This document shows positions 30,814-40,249 of a stretch of 64,000 bases of DNA, piece after piece. How positions within the stretch are numbered: the stretch's first letter is position 1; each line of letters opens with the position of its first letter. Source of the stretch: ZC4RG35 sp036375695 (lineage in GTDB: Bacteria > Actinomycetota > Acidimicrobiia > Spongiisociales > ZC4RG35); NCBI GenBank assembly GCA_036375695.1, contig DASVBU010000004.1, positions 23,824-87,823 of the forward strand, written 5' to 3'. The position numbers and the translations under genes are program-made. The notes below the pieces were generated by a model that saw only the letters and a program-made list of their open reading frames with translations, was not told the origin of the DNA and searched no databases.

Positions 30814-31827
30814 ATGGTCATCGTCATGCACCCCGACGCCACCTCAGACGAAGTCGCTGCGGTCGTGGCGCGCCTTCGAACCGTTGGAGCGGAGGTCACC
30901 GTGACCACCGAGGGCGGACGCACGGTGATCAGCGGGACCACCGAGATCCGACTCCAGGAGGAAGCCCCATGGCACGACCTGCCCGGTGTGGAGCGGGTCG
31001 TGCCCAGTGTTCGCGGGGGAAGACGCGTCGGGCGGGGCTACCAGCACGAGGACAGCGTGGTCATGGTGGGGGGCGTCCCGGTGGGCGACGGCAGCCTGAC
31101 CATCGTCGCCGGACCATGCGCGGTGGAGAGCCGCGAGCAGCTGCTGACGGTGGCCGAGGCGGTGAAAGCGGCCGGCGCCACCATCCTCCGCGGTGACGCC
31201 TTCAAGCCGCGCACCTCTCCGTACACGTTCCAGGGCCTGGGCAAGGCGGCGCTCGAGTACCTGGCCGAGGCCCGTGCCGCCACCGGTCTTCCCTTCGTCG
31301 CCGAGGTCCTCGATCCGCGTGACGTGGAGCTGGTCTCCTCTTATGCAGACATGCTCCGTGTCGGCACACGGAACATGTCCAACCACGCCCTGCTCCGCGA
31401 GGTCGGACGCCAGTCGAAGCCGGTGCAGCTGAAGCGGGGCCGCGCCGCCACCGTGGAGGAGTGGATCGATGCCGCCGAGTACATCTACAACGAAGGGAAC
31501 CACCAGATCGTCATGGTGGAACGCGGCGTGCGCGGGTTCGATCCGAGTGTCCGCAACACCCTGGACATCTCGGCGGTGCCGCTGGCCAAGCTACGCACCC
31601 ACCTGCCGGTGATCGTCGACCCCTCACACGCCGGGGGTCGCCGGGACCTGGTCCCCGCCCTGGCGAAGGCCGCCCTCGCCGCCGGTGCAGACGGAGTCAT
31701 GATCGACGTCCATCCCGAGCCCCACGAGGCCCTGGTCGACGGATCCCAGGCCCTCCGGCCGGACGCGTTCGCGGCGCTCGTGGAGGAGCTGAGAGCGGTG
31801 GCCCGGGCCGTCGGCCTGCGGGCGTGA
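30814..31827 (+). CDS. aroF: 3-deoxy-7-phosphoheptulonate synthase (type I-beta DAHP synthase)
   Basis: This 337-residue enzyme condenses PEP with erythrose-4-phosphate, the first step of aromatic amino-acid synthesis. Residues 1-~70 are the ferredoxin-like regulatory head of the I-beta type. The barrel carries IVAGPCAVESREQL, RGDAFKPRTSPYTFQGLG, RNMSNHALLRE, QLKRGRAATVEEW, MVERGVRGF and VDPSHAGGRRDLV with the metal and substrate ligands. It is complete. No other aromatic-pathway gene is nearby. Confidence 0.94.
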   Translation: MVIVMHPDATSDEVAAVVARLRTVGAEVTVTTEGGRTVISGTTEIRLQEEAPWHDLPGVERVVPSVRGGRRVGRGYQHEDSVVMVGGVPVGDGSLTIVAGPCAVESREQLLTVAEAVKAAGATILRGDAFKPRTSPYTFQGLGKAALEYLAEARAATGLPFVAEVLDPRDVELVSSYADMLRVGTRNMSNHALLREVGRQSKPVQLKRGRAATVEEWIDAAEYIYNEGNHQIVMVERGVRGFDPSVRNTLDISAVPLAKLRTHLPVIVDPSHAGGRRDLVPALAKAALAAGADGVMIDVHPEPHEALVDGSQALRPDAFAALVEELRAVARAVGLRA

Positions 31828-31828
31828 C

Positions 31829-32971
31829 TCAGTCTCGGGCCAGGGAGACCATCGCCGCCAGACCGGCGGTCATCCCGATGGGGATGGCCCCCTCGTCGAG
31901 TCGGAACCCGGCGGAGTGGATGTCGTCGCCACCGCAGTGGACGCCGAGCCGGAACATGGCGCCCGGGACGCGGTCGAGGTAGTAGGCGAAATCCTCCCCG
32001 CCCATGCTGGTCTCGGTGGGGACGACGGCTCCGTCGCCCAGGGCGGCTCGGGCGGCGGTGGCGAAGGCGTCGGCGACACCGACGTCGTTCATCACCGGCG
32101 GCACACCCCTGCGATACTCGACTCGGTGATCGGCGCCGTAGGTCGAGGCGATCCGGGCCACCGTGGCCTCGACCAGTTCGGGCAGGGCCGCCCGGATGTC
32201 GGGGTGGAGCGACCGGATCGTCCCCTTCAGCTCCACCCGGGTGGGGATGACGTTGGGGGCTTCGCCACCACGAACGGCCCCGAAGGCCGTCACCACCGGA
32301 AGGCGGGCGTCGAAGGCGGCACGTACGGCGGTGGGCAGCTCGGTGATGACCTTGCCGGCCGCTGCCACGACGTCGACGGTCCGGTGGGGCCGGGACGTGT
32401 GACCCCCCGGGCCCTCGAGGGCGATGGTGAAGCCATCGGTCCCTGCGGTCACCGCACCGGACCGGACTCCGATGCGACCTGCCTCCAGCGTGGGGTCGAC
32501 GTGGAAGGCCATGACCGCCTCGAGACCGTCCACGATCCCTTCGGCGATCAGGTCGACGGCGCCCCCGACGATCGACTCCTCGGCCGGCTGGAAGAAGACC
32601 CGGAACCCGCCTTCGACGTCGAGCCGGGAGAGGCCGATGGCGATCCCGGCGGCGATGGCGGAGTGGGCGTCGTGACCACAGGCGTGCATCCAGCCCGGGT
32701 TCTCCGAGCGGGGGTCGTTGCCGTCCGGCTCGTGGATGGGGAGGGCGTCGATGTCCGCCCGGAACCCGACACGGGGCTCCCCGATGTCCACCCAGAGACC
32801 GGTCCCCGCCTCGCGGACCACGGGGTCGAGACCGGCGGCGTCGAGGGTCTCGGCGAGGATCTCGGTGGTCCGCTGCTCCTGATTGGAGGGCTCGGGGTTG
32901 CGATGGAGGAGGCGGCGCAGCTCTGTGATCTCGGGCGTGAGGACGGCGACGGTCTTCTCCAGGTCGGGCAT
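31829..32971 (-). CDS. M20-family amidohydrolase
   Basis: This 380-residue zinc/manganese amidohydrolase is related to hippurate and indole-acetyl-amino-acid hydrolases. Metal-ligand motifs: MHACGHDAHSAIAAG, FFQPAEESIVGGA and GGEDFAYYLDRVPGAMFRLG. GGHTSRPHRTVDVVAAA marks the lid domain. Substrate is unknown; N-acyl amino acids are usual. The ATG at 32971 is supported by a TACGAT hexamer 6 bases before it, so the longer frame running back through the repeat element is not used. It converges with aroF one base apart. Confidence 0.9.
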   Translation of the reverse strand: MPDLEKTVAVLTPEITELRRLLHRNPEPSNQEQRTTEILAETLDAAGLDPVVREAGTGLWVDIGEPRVGFRADIDALPIHEPDGNDPRSENPGWMHACGHDAHSAIAAGIAIGLSRLDVEGGFRVFFQPAEESIVGGAVDLIAEGIVDGLEAVMAFHVDPTLEAGRIGVRSGAVTAGTDGFTIALEGPGGHTSRPHRTVDVVAAAGKVITELPTAVRAAFDARLPVVTAFGAVRGGEAPNVIPTRVELKGTIRSLHPDIRAALPELVEATVARIASTYGADHRVEYRRGVPPVMNDVGVADAFATAARAALGDGAVVPTETSMGGEDFAYYLDRVPGAMFRLGVHCGGDDIHSAGFRLDEGAIPIGMTAGLAAMVSLARD

Positions 32972-32977
32972 GGAGGG

Positions 32978-32983
32978 ATCGTA
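32978..32983 (-). promoter_or_regulatory. -10 element TACGAT for the M20 amidohydrolase gene
   Basis: On the minus strand TACGAT ends 6 bases before the ATG at 32971. The two-hairpin repeat begins 26 bases further upstream. Confidence 0.4.
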
Positions 32984-33008
32984 ACCAGGCGGCACTTGGA
33001 GAGAACCA

Positions 33009-33065
33009 CCCCCTACCCCCGGCCTTTCGGCCGGCGGTACTTTCCCCCAGCCTTCGGCTGGGGGA
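33009..33065 (-). repeat. Two-hairpin dispersed repeat, copy B
   Basis: Read on the minus strand it matches copy A at 18825-18883. It has hairpin one CCCCCAGCC/GGCTGGGGG with loop GAA, then TACCGCCGG, hairpin two CCGGCC/GGCCGG, and the GGGGGTAGGGGG end. It lies between the glnE stop and the amidohydrolase start. Confidence 0.75.
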
Positions 33066-33069
33066 CTGA

Positions 33070-35757
33070 TCAGGTGTCGAAGAACCGCTTCTCGAAGACG
33101 CGGCGGGCGCGACGGGTGTGGCGGCGGTATTGCTCCATCAGCTCGGTGCGGCGATCGAAGCCGAGAGCGGCGGCGAGACGACCCAGTTCGTCGGCGTTGG
33201 TCGGCATGATGTCGTTGCTCCGACCACCACGGAGATGGAGACGGAGACGAAGCCGGGTGAGCAGCTCGAGGGCCTCCTCGAGGGCGCCGGCCTCGTCGGA
33301 GGCCAGGGCGCCCATGCCCCCCAGGGCACGTATGGCCTCCCGGGTGTTCGGCGTGCGCACCGCGGGCTCGGTGGCGCCATGACGCAATTGGAGTAGCTGG
33401 GTGACGAACTCGATGTCGCTCAAGCCCCCCGGGCCGAGTTTGAGGTGGTGGGCCGGCTCGACGCCGACAGGCAGCCTCTCCGTCTCGACCCGCGCCTTCA
33501 CCATCCGAATCGAGCGGACGAAGGCCTCGTCCAGTTCCGGCCGCCACACCACCGGTTCGACCATCTCCATGAACGCGTCGAGCAGATCCGGGTCGCCCGC
33601 CGCGGGCCGGGCCCGGACCAGCGCCAGGACCTCCCACGGCTCGGCCCACTCCGCGTAGTAGCGGCGGTAGCCCTCGAGAGATCGTGTCAGCGGCCCCCGG
33701 CGACCCTCGGGCCGGAGCTCGGTGTCGATTACCAGGCCCGGCCCATGACGGCTCGGCGCCGAGACCATCCGTTCCACCTCGCCGGCCAGGGCGACTGCCT
33801 CGTCACCGTCATCGGCGTGGACGTAGACCAGGTCGAGGTCTGACCCGTAGGAGAGCTCGCGACCGCCCCACTTGCCCATGGCCAGCACGCCGAACCCCTT
33901 CTCTGCGCCCAGGGCGTGCAGGGCCCCGGTGATCACGGCGTCGCCGGTGTCCGAGAGCGAGCCGGTGGTCACCTCGGGTGGCGCCCCATCGATGATGTCC
34001 CGTGCCGCGATGCGCAGCGTGCGACGGCGGGCGAAACGGCGGATGGTCCCGACCTTCTCGTCGGGGTCGGGCCGGGAGTCGAGCAGGCCGATCAGGCGGT
34101 CGATGGCCCCGGCTCGGTCGCGGATGTTCCAGTCCGGCTCGTCGGCGGACAGCTGGGTGGTGGCGAACTCGGGTATTCGGTCGAGGAGGGCCCCGAGCAA
34201 CTCGCCGGTGCCGAGGAGCAGGCAGAGACGCTCCCCGGCCACGGGGTTGGTGTGGATCAGCGTGGCGAGGGCGCCGTGGTCGGTGGTGTGGGCCAGGAGG
34301 AGACGGAGCTGGCGGAGACCCAGGTCGGGGTCGGGGGAGCGGGACAGCCAGTCGAGGGTCAGGGGCAGGGCCTGCTGCATGGCGCGGGACCGTCGCGAGA
34401 GGCCGGCGGTCATGTCGGCGAACGCGGCCTCCGCAGCGGCCAGTTCGCGGAACCCGAGGGCGGCGAGACGCATCCGCGCCGCCTCGGGCTCGAGACGAGC
34501 CGACGGGATCCCGGCCAGGGACTCCAGGATCGGCCGGAAGTAGAGCCTCTCGTGAAGGTCGCGGGCGGTGGCCCTCACCTCGGTGAGCCTGCGGTCGAAC
34601 TCGCCGACCGGATCGGCGATCCACCCGAGACTGCGGCCCAGCCGCTCCCGCTCCTCCAATGAGGCTGGGAGGCTGTGTGTCTGGGTCAGGTCCCAGATCT
34701 GGAGACGATGCTCCACCTGGCGCAGGAAGCGGTAGGCGTCGGCGAGACGCTCGGCCTCATCGGCGGCGATGTAGCCGTTGGCGCCGAGCTCGTCGATGCC
34801 GTCGAGCGTGGCGGGCTTGCGCAGGTCGGGGTCGAAACGGCCGTGGACCATCTGCAGCATCTGCACCGCGAACTCGATGTCCCGGATCCCTCCCGGCCCG
34901 CGCTTCAAGTCGCGGGGTGCGGCCTCCCCTTCGGAGCGGGCCTTGATGAGCCGGATCGCCCTCAGCTCCTCGGGCTCGAGGCCCCGCTCCCAGACCAGTT
35001 CGTGGGCCATCTCCACGAAGCGCTTCCCGACCTCGGCGGCGCCTGCAGCAGCGCGCGCCTTGAGCAAGGCCTGCAGCTCCCAGCCTTCGGCCCAGCGGTC
35101 GTAGTAGGACCGGTGGCTGGAGAGGCTGCGGCTCAGCGGGCCGATGGCGCCCTCGGGTCGGAGGGTGGCGTCGACGACGAAGGCCGTGCCCTCGAAGGTC
35201 GGTGAGGAGAGGGTGGTCATCACCCGGGAGGCGAGTGCGATGGCCGCGGCGCGCGCCGGGTCCGAGCTTCCGTCCGGGCCCTCGTGGGCGAACACCATGT
35301 CGAGGTCCGAGTAGTAGTTCAGCTCACGGGCTCCCCACTTTCCCATGGCGATGACGGCCAGGGCAGTTTCCTCCAGTGCCGGATGCTGGGGGAGCAGGGC
35401 CTGGCGGGCCTCCTCGAGGACCTCCCGGGTGATGACATCGACGGCATCGGACCAGCGCGCCGTCGCCGTGCGCAGGTCGATCACGCCCTCCAGATCGTCG
35501 GCCAGGATCGGGATCAGCGCCGCGCGGAGACGCAGTGGCACCGAGGCCGAAGGTGGCGTCTCGCCGTCGATCAGGGAGGGGTGGACCGCCAGGGCCGAGG
35601 CGAGGGCGCGGCTCGCCCCACAGACTCGAGCGACCCGCGCCAGACGCACGGGGTCGTCGGCCAGGCCCGGATCGGCGGCCAGGACGGCCTCGAGCCGGTG
35701 GCGCGCCGCCTCGGGGTCGCCACTCGCCGCCAATGCCTCTTCGACCCGGTCGTCCAT
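33070..35757 (-). CDS. glnE: Bifunctional glutamine-synthetase adenylyltransferase/deadenylase GlnE
   Basis: This 895-residue protein adenylylates and deadenylylates glutamine synthetase in nitrogen control. Two nucleotidyltransferase domains are visible: the N-terminal (deadenylylase) with ELNYYSDLDMVFAHEG and the C-terminal (adenylylase) with ELSYGSDLDLVYVHADDG. Each is followed by the helical GlnD/PII-uridylyltransferase-like segment (LKRGPGGIRDIEFAVQMLQM; LKLGPGGLSDIEFVTQLLQL). It is slightly shorter than typical actinobacterial forms. ATG 35757 is used; GTG 35763 would add two residues. No glutamine synthetase gene is in the window. Confidence 0.95.
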   Translation of the reverse strand: MDDRVEEALAASGDPEAARHRLEAVLAADPGLADDPVRLARVARVCGASRALASALAVHPSLIDGETPPSASVPLRLRAALIPILADDLEGVIDLRTATARWSDAVDVITREVLEEARQALLPQHPALEETALAVIAMGKWGARELNYYSDLDMVFAHEGPDGSSDPARAAAIALASRVMTTLSSPTFEGTAFVVDATLRPEGAIGPLSRSLSSHRSYYDRWAEGWELQALLKARAAAGAAEVGKRFVEMAHELVWERGLEPEELRAIRLIKARSEGEAAPRDLKRGPGGIRDIEFAVQMLQMVHGRFDPDLRKPATLDGIDELGANGYIAADEAERLADAYRFLRQVEHRLQIWDLTQTHSLPASLEERERLGRSLGWIADPVGEFDRRLTEVRATARDLHERLYFRPILESLAGIPSARLEPEAARMRLAALGFRELAAAEAAFADMTAGLSRRSRAMQQALPLTLDWLSRSPDPDLGLRQLRLLLAHTTDHGALATLIHTNPVAGERLCLLLGTGELLGALLDRIPEFATTQLSADEPDWNIRDRAGAIDRLIGLLDSRPDPDEKVGTIRRFARRRTLRIAARDIIDGAPPEVTTGSLSDTGDAVITGALHALGAEKGFGVLAMGKWGGRELSYGSDLDLVYVHADDGDEAVALAGEVERMVSAPSRHGPGLVIDTELRPEGRRGPLTRSLEGYRRYYAEWAEPWEVLALVRARPAAGDPDLLDAFMEMVEPVVWRPELDEAFVRSIRMVKARVETERLPVGVEPAHHLKLGPGGLSDIEFVTQLLQLRHGATEPAVRTPNTREAIRALGGMGALASDEAGALEEALELLTRLRLRLHLRGGRSNDIMPTNADELGRLAAALGFDRRTELMEQYRRHTRRARRVFEKRFFDT

Positions 35758-35803
35758 GTCCACGCGACAGGCTAAGACGGCCGTGACATCCGGGTCTTCC
35801 GCG

Positions 35804-35809
35804 TAACGT
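35804..35809 (+). promoter_or_regulatory. -10 element TAACGT for nadE
   Basis: TAACGT ends 6 bases before the nadE ATG at 35816, with no Shine-Dalgarno sequence. It lies in the 58-base divergent spacer shared with glnE. Confidence 0.45.
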
Positions 35810-35815
35810 GACGGC

Positions 35816-37456
35816 ATGACGTTTCGCGTCGCGGGCGCCCAACTGAACGCGGTGGTCGGCGACATCCGCGGCAACGAGCGACGGATCCTCGAGGCCATGA
35901 AGGACGCGGCCGACCGCGGCGCCGACATCCTCCTCACGCCCGAGTTGGCCCTGACCGGCTACCCCCCTGAGGACCTGGTCCATCGTCCGGACTTCGTGGC
36001 GGCGAACCTCGAGGCACTCCAGCGCCTGGCGGAGGCGACGGGGGAGATGGCGGTGGTGGTGGGTCATCTCGACCCTACGGCCGAGGGGACCCATGCCGGT
36101 GCGCCCGACGCCAGGCCCCGCGACGTCGCCAACGCCGCCTCCCTCCTCCAGCACGGCCGCATCGTCGGCACCTATCACAAGGTGGTGCTCCCCAACTACG
36201 GGGTGTTCGACGAGGATCGCAACTTCGCGGCCGGGACCGAACCCGACCTGGTCTGGGAGGTCGGGGACACGACGGTCGGGATCTCGGTATGTGAGGACAT
36301 CTGGCTGCCCGATGGCCCACCGTCGCGGCAGGCGGCCGCCGGCGCCCGGATCCTCCTCAACATCAATGCCTCGCCATACCACCGCGGCAAGGCCAGGGAG
36401 CGGGAGTCGATGCTGGCCGAACGGGCCCGGGCCTCCGCTGCGACCGTGGTCTACGTCAACCTCGTAGGTGGCCAGGACGAGTTGGTGTTCGACGGCGCCT
36501 CGGTGGTGATCGGGCCCGATGGCGAGGTGGTCCACCGATCTCCACAGTTCGAGGAGGACCTCTTCGTCACCGACCTCGAGACCGGCACCGTGGCCCCGCT
36601 GATGGACCCGATCGAGGAGGTCTACACCGCCCTGGTGGTCGGCGTCCGGGACTACGTGCGCAAGAACGGATTCACCGCGGTCGCCGTCGGTCTGTCCGGG
36701 GGAATCGACTCGGCGGTGACCGCCACCATCGCGGCCGACGCCCTCGGCCCCGGGAACGTCTGGGCGCTGGCCATGCCGTCTCGCTACTCGTCCCGGCACT
36801 CGGTGGAGGATGCGCTGGCACTGGCGGCCAACCTGGGCATCCGATGCGACGTGGTGCCGATCGAGCCCATGCACGCCTCATATCTCGAGACCCTCCACGA
36901 GCTGTTCGGCGAGGAGGACTTGGGGGTGACCGAGGAGAACCTCCAGGCCAGGATCCGGGGCAACCTCCTCATGGCGATCTCCAACCATCACCGGCACCTG
37001 GTCCTCACCACCGGGAACAAGTCGGAGACCGCCGTGGGCTACGCCACGCTCTATGGCGACATGGTCGGCGGCTACGCCCCCCTCAAGGACGTGTTCAAGA
37101 CGCTGGTCTACGAACTGGCCAGGTGGCGGAACCGTGACGGGGAGGTGGTGCCGGAGGGCACGCTGACCAAGCCACCCTCGGCCGAGCTGCGACCGGGACA
37201 GACGGATCAGGACACCCTCCCGCCATACGAAGAGCTGGATCGGATCCTCGAGCTGTACGTGGAGCAGGACATGGGGCCCGAGAAGATCGTGGCGCAGGGC
37301 TTCGATCCGGAGACCGTGGGGAGAGTGGTGGCGATGGTGGACCGATCGGAGTACAAGCGAAGGCAGGGTGCACCCGGGCCCAAGATCACCACCAAGGCGT
37401 TCGGGAAGGACCGCCGGCTGCCCATGACCAACGCCTACCGTGCGGAACCGAGATGA
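35816..37456 (+). CDS. nadE: Glutamine-dependent NAD+ synthetase
   Basis: This 546-residue enzyme makes NAD from deamido-NAD, ATP and glutamine. The N-terminal nitrilase-type glutaminase shows its triad regions: Glu in LTPELALTGYPPEDL, Lys in YHKVVLPNYGVFDE and Cys in SVCEDIWLPDG. The C-terminal synthetase carries the PP-loop GLSGGIDSAVTATIAADALG, NKSETAVGYATLYGDMVGG and KPPSAELRPGQTDQD. Both domains are complete. The last 4 bases overlap the start of the class IV aminotransferase gene. Confidence 0.95.
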   Translation: MTFRVAGAQLNAVVGDIRGNERRILEAMKDAADRGADILLTPELALTGYPPEDLVHRPDFVAANLEALQRLAEATGEMAVVVGHLDPTAEGTHAGAPDARPRDVANAASLLQHGRIVGTYHKVVLPNYGVFDEDRNFAAGTEPDLVWEVGDTTVGISVCEDIWLPDGPPSRQAAAGARILLNINASPYHRGKARERESMLAERARASAATVVYVNLVGGQDELVFDGASVVIGPDGEVVHRSPQFEEDLFVTDLETGTVAPLMDPIEEVYTALVVGVRDYVRKNGFTAVAVGLSGGIDSAVTATIAADALGPGNVWALAMPSRYSSRHSVEDALALAANLGIRCDVVPIEPMHASYLETLHELFGEEDLGVTEENLQARIRGNLLMAISNHHRHLVLTTGNKSETAVGYATLYGDMVGGYAPLKDVFKTLVYELARWRNRDGEVVPEGTLTKPPSAELRPGQTDQDTLPPYEELDRILELYVEQDMGPEKIVAQGFDPETVGRVVAMVDRSEYKRRQGAPGPKITTKAFGKDRRLPMTNAYRAEPR

Positions 37457-38268
37457 CGACGACGATCCTGATCAACGGCCAACCGTCCGACGGGCGCATC
37501 CCGGTCACCGACTCCTCGGTCCTCAGGGGCGACGCCGTCTTCGAGGTGATCAAGGTCTACGACGGCGCCCTGTTCCGTCTCGACGACCACATCGACCGTC
37601 TCGAGTCCAGCGCCCGGAAGCTCCAGATCAACCTGCCCCGACGCAGCCTCCTCGCCGACTGGATGACCAGGGCGGCCGAGGAAGTGCAGGACGGGGTCGT
37701 CCGGGTCGTGGCCACCAGGGGCTCCAGCGTCCCCGGTGAGCCCGGTGAGCCGCTGGTCATCGTTTTCGGGCACGGGTGGGACAGGCCGGACGCGCCGTGC
37801 CGCCTGTTCCCGATGACGGCGCCGTGGCATGCCGCCGGCGCCCCCTGGGAGCTGGCGGGGGCCAAGCTCACGTCGTACGCGCCCAACATGGCGTCGACCC
37901 GGCGTGCCCAGGCGGAGGGCTTCGACGACGCCCTACTGCTCAGCACCGACGGCATCGTCCTGGAGGGCCCGACCTTCTCGGTGGCCTGGGTGATCGACGG
38001 CGTGCTCGAGACCCCGGGTCTTGGTCTCGGCATCCTCGACTCGATCACGAGACGCGTCGCCCTGGAGCTGGCCAACGCCGAAGGGATAGCGGTGGAAGAG
38101 GTCGAGGCCCCCCTGCAGCGGATGCTGGAGGCCGAAGAGGCCATGGTCTGGTCGACGGTGCGGGAGGTGCACCCGGTTTGCGCGGTGGGTGATCACGGGT
38201 ACGAGACCGGCCCGATCACGAAGACCCTGCAGGAGGCGTTCTCGGCCCATGTGGGGAACCCCGGCTAG
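37453..38268 (+). CDS. Class IV aminotransferase (BCAT/ADC-lyase family)
   Basis: This 271-residue PLP enzyme has fold-type IV features: LRGDAVFEVIKVYDGALFRLDDHI at the N-terminal domain, the PLP lysine in LAGAKLTSYAPN, and GIVLEGPTFSVAWVIDG plus TPGLGLGILDSITRRVAL at the phosphate-binding side. It could be a branched-chain aminotransferase, a D-amino-acid transaminase or aminodeoxychorismate lyase; sequence alone does not decide. The ATG overlaps the nadE stop by 4 bases, so the two are translationally coupled although no pathway link is obvious. Confidence 0.88.
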   Translation: MTTTILINGQPSDGRIPVTDSSVLRGDAVFEVIKVYDGALFRLDDHIDRLESSARKLQINLPRRSLLADWMTRAAEEVQDGVVRVVATRGSSVPGEPGEPLVIVFGHGWDRPDAPCRLFPMTAPWHAAGAPWELAGAKLTSYAPNMASTRRAQAEGFDDALLLSTDGIVLEGPTFSVAWVIDGVLETPGLGLGILDSITRRVALELANAEGIAVEEVEAPLQRMLEAEEAMVWSTVREVHPVCAVGDHGYETGPITKTLQEAFSAHVGNPG

Positions 38269-38289
38269 AGAGGAGGCGTTGAGTACGGC

Positions 38290-38802
38290 ATGAGACGTGC
38301 CCGCCTGCTCGGTGCCTCCCTGGTGGCAGTATTGGCGCTGATCGCCTGCACCGGTGATCCCGAGACCACGACCACGACCTCGGTTGCCGGCGATGGCACG
38401 CTCCCGGGTGGGACCAACGGCGCGACCACGACCACTTCGAGCGTTCCCGAGGCATCCAACACCACCCTTCGCGGCCAGCCGGTCACCGACTACGAGACGG
38501 TGGCGCGGCTCCCCACCACCAACGGCGAGGTGCTCCACATCGTCATCCCGCAGGGCGGCTACACCGACGTCGACCTCTTCGGATTCATCGCCGACCTCAA
38601 GGAGGCCGACCCGGATCTCTGGGGCGTGGAGGTTTTCGACGACGCGGCTGCGGCGGAGGCGTTCGCGGTCGCGGAAGCCGAGCGCACCGAGGAGCAGAGC
38701 CGGCTCATAGACCAGCATCACCTGATCAGCCTGGTGTCGGGGGACACCGTGGTCTATCAGGGGCCCTTCGAGGAGTTCGGGCAGCAGATCCTCGGTTCCT
38801 GA
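38290..38802 (+). CDS. Predicted lipoprotein of unknown function
   Basis: This 170-residue product starts with MRRARLLGASLVAVLALIAC, a signal ending in lipobox LIAC, so Cys20 would be lipid-modified. Thr-rich tracts follow (TTTTTSV and TTTTSSVP), then a folded C-terminal domain of about 110 residues with HIVIPQGGYTDVDLFGFIADL. The mature domain has no cysteine. I do not recognise a family. A GAGGAGG lies 13 bases before the ATG. It is probably the last gene of the nadE run and converges with mgtE, with no gap at 38802/38803. Confidence 0.72.
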   Translation: MRRARLLGASLVAVLALIACTGDPETTTTTSVAGDGTLPGGTNGATTTTSSVPEASNTTLRGQPVTDYETVARLPTTNGEVLHIVIPQGGYTDVDLFGFIADLKEADPDLWGVEVFDDAAAAEAFAVAEAERTEEQSRLIDQHHLISLVSGDTVVYQGPFEEFGQQILGS

Positions 38803-40212
38803 TCAGCCGGCCAGCCAGCCGGCGATGAGGAGGAAGCCTCCGAACCCGACGGTGTCGGTGATCAGGGTGAGGAAGATCGTCGACGCCAGGGCCGGGTCCT
38901 GACCCAGCCGCTTCAGCGCCAGGGGTATCGCCGTGCCGGCAAGACCGGCGACGAGCAGGTTGAAGACGACACCGAGGGCGACGGCGAGGCCGATCTGCGT
39001 GACGCTGCGATCCCCGGCGTCGAACACGTCCATGGTGAGGAGCAGGATCGCCAGCCCGCCGGCGACAACGGCGAGGAGCACTCCGTTGATCAGCCCGATC
39101 CAGGTCTGCCTCGAGACCACGCCACGCACCTGGCTGCCCGGGATGGTGTCGGTGGCCAGGCTGCGCACGACGACGGCCAGGCTCTGTTGGCCGGAGTTGC
39201 CGCCCAGGGTGGCGATCATCGGCATCAGGGCCGCCAGCACCGGGAGGTCGGAGATGACACCGGTGAGTTGCTCGACGACCAGGGCGACGATGATCCCGAG
39301 GGCGAGATTGACCATCAGCCAGGGGGCGCGGGCACGCACCGACTCGGCGATGCCGGTGTAGACGGTCTCCTCGCGACCGGCGCCGACGGCGGTGGCGAAG
39401 TCCTCGGACGCCTCTTCCTGGATGGTCTCCATGACGGCGTCCACGGTCACCATGCCCAGGAGCAGTCCGTCTTCGTCGACGACGGGGACGCCGAAGAAGT
39501 GGTACCGCTGGCACAGCTCCGCCACCTCGCTTCGGTCGGTGTCGGGGAGCACGGAGACGGGGTCGGGGACCATGACGTCGGCCAGCGGCGAGCCGGGACG
39601 CCGGAACACGAGGTCGCGGAAGGAGATGACGCCGGCCAGCCTCCCCTCGTCGTCCACCACGTAGACGTAGGAGAGGTCCTCGAACTCCTCGTGGAGCTGC
39701 CGGATGCGCTCGACGGCCTCGCCCGTGGTCAGGCCCCAGGGGAGACGGGCGACCTCGGTGGTCATCAGGCCGCCTGCCGTGTCCGGCGCATAGGTGAGCA
39801 GCGTCCGGACCTGCTCCTCGGCGGTGGCGGACATGGCGGCGAGGATGTCCTCCTGGATCTCCACGTCGAGCTCGCCGATCAGGTCGGCGGCGGCGTCGCC
39901 TGGCATCTCGCTGAGGGCCGCGGCCAGCTGCTCCACCGGGAGCTCCTCGATGAGCTCCACTGCCAGTTCGGGTGAGATCTCCTCGAGCACCTCGGCGGCG
40001 TCGGAGGGCTCCAGGCCGCGGAGGAGGTCGACGACGTCCTCTTCGTCGAGCTGCTCCAGGACGTCCGCGGCGTCACCGGGCAGGGCCCCGGCCAGGGCCT
40101 CCCATTCCTCGGGGTTCTGCTCCAGGTACTCGGCGACGTCGGCAGGACGGCGTCGGGCCAGGTCGAGCAGTGTTCTGGCGAGCTGTCGAGGGCTGCGAAG
40201 CCGGATCCTCAT
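38803..40212 (-). CDS. mgtE: MgtE-type magnesium transporter
   Basis: This 469-residue Mg2+ channel/transporter has an N-terminal superhelical domain of repeated acidic motifs (EQLDEEDVVDLLRGLEPSDA, ELIEELPVEQLAAALSEM). Next come a tandem CBS pair (residues ~135-265, DEEGRLAGVISFRDL-type turns) and five C-terminal membrane helices with the pore helix APWLMVNLALGIIVALVVEQ and GGNSGQQSL. The last segments TDTVGFGGFLLIAGW are conserved. The acidic N-domain and CBS pair sense cytosolic Mg2+. It follows greA on the same strand after 37 bases; no magnesium riboswitch is seen in that space. Confidence 0.94.
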   Translation of the reverse strand: MRIRLRSPRQLARTLLDLARRRPADVAEYLEQNPEEWEALAGALPGDAADVLEQLDEEDVVDLLRGLEPSDAAEVLEEISPELAVELIEELPVEQLAAALSEMPGDAAADLIGELDVEIQEDILAAMSATAEEQVRTLLTYAPDTAGGLMTTEVARLPWGLTTGEAVERIRQLHEEFEDLSYVYVVDDEGRLAGVISFRDLVFRRPGSPLADVMVPDPVSVLPDTDRSEVAELCQRYHFFGVPVVDEDGLLLGMVTVDAVMETIQEEASEDFATAVGAGREETVYTGIAESVRARAPWLMVNLALGIIVALVVEQLTGVISDLPVLAALMPMIATLGGNSGQQSLAVVVRSLATDTIPGSQVRGVVSRQTWIGLINGVLLAVVAGGLAILLLTMDVFDAGDRSVTQIGLAVALGVVFNLLVAGLAGTAIPLALKRLGQDPALASTIFLTLITDTVGFGGFLLIAGWLAG

Positions 40213-40249
40213 TGCTGACCCCCTGGGCGGCGCCAGCGTAACGGGTCGG

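Noticed and set aside
32972..33649. Extended start of the M20 amidohydrolase through the repeat element and glnE
   Set aside because: It would read through the two-hairpin repeat and antisense/alternate-frame glnE sequence; ATG 32971 has a promoter hexamer and begins the conserved fold.
40213..40249. Magnesium riboswitch upstream of mgtE
   Set aside because: Only 37 bases separate greA and mgtE, far too short for a known Mg2+ riboswitch.
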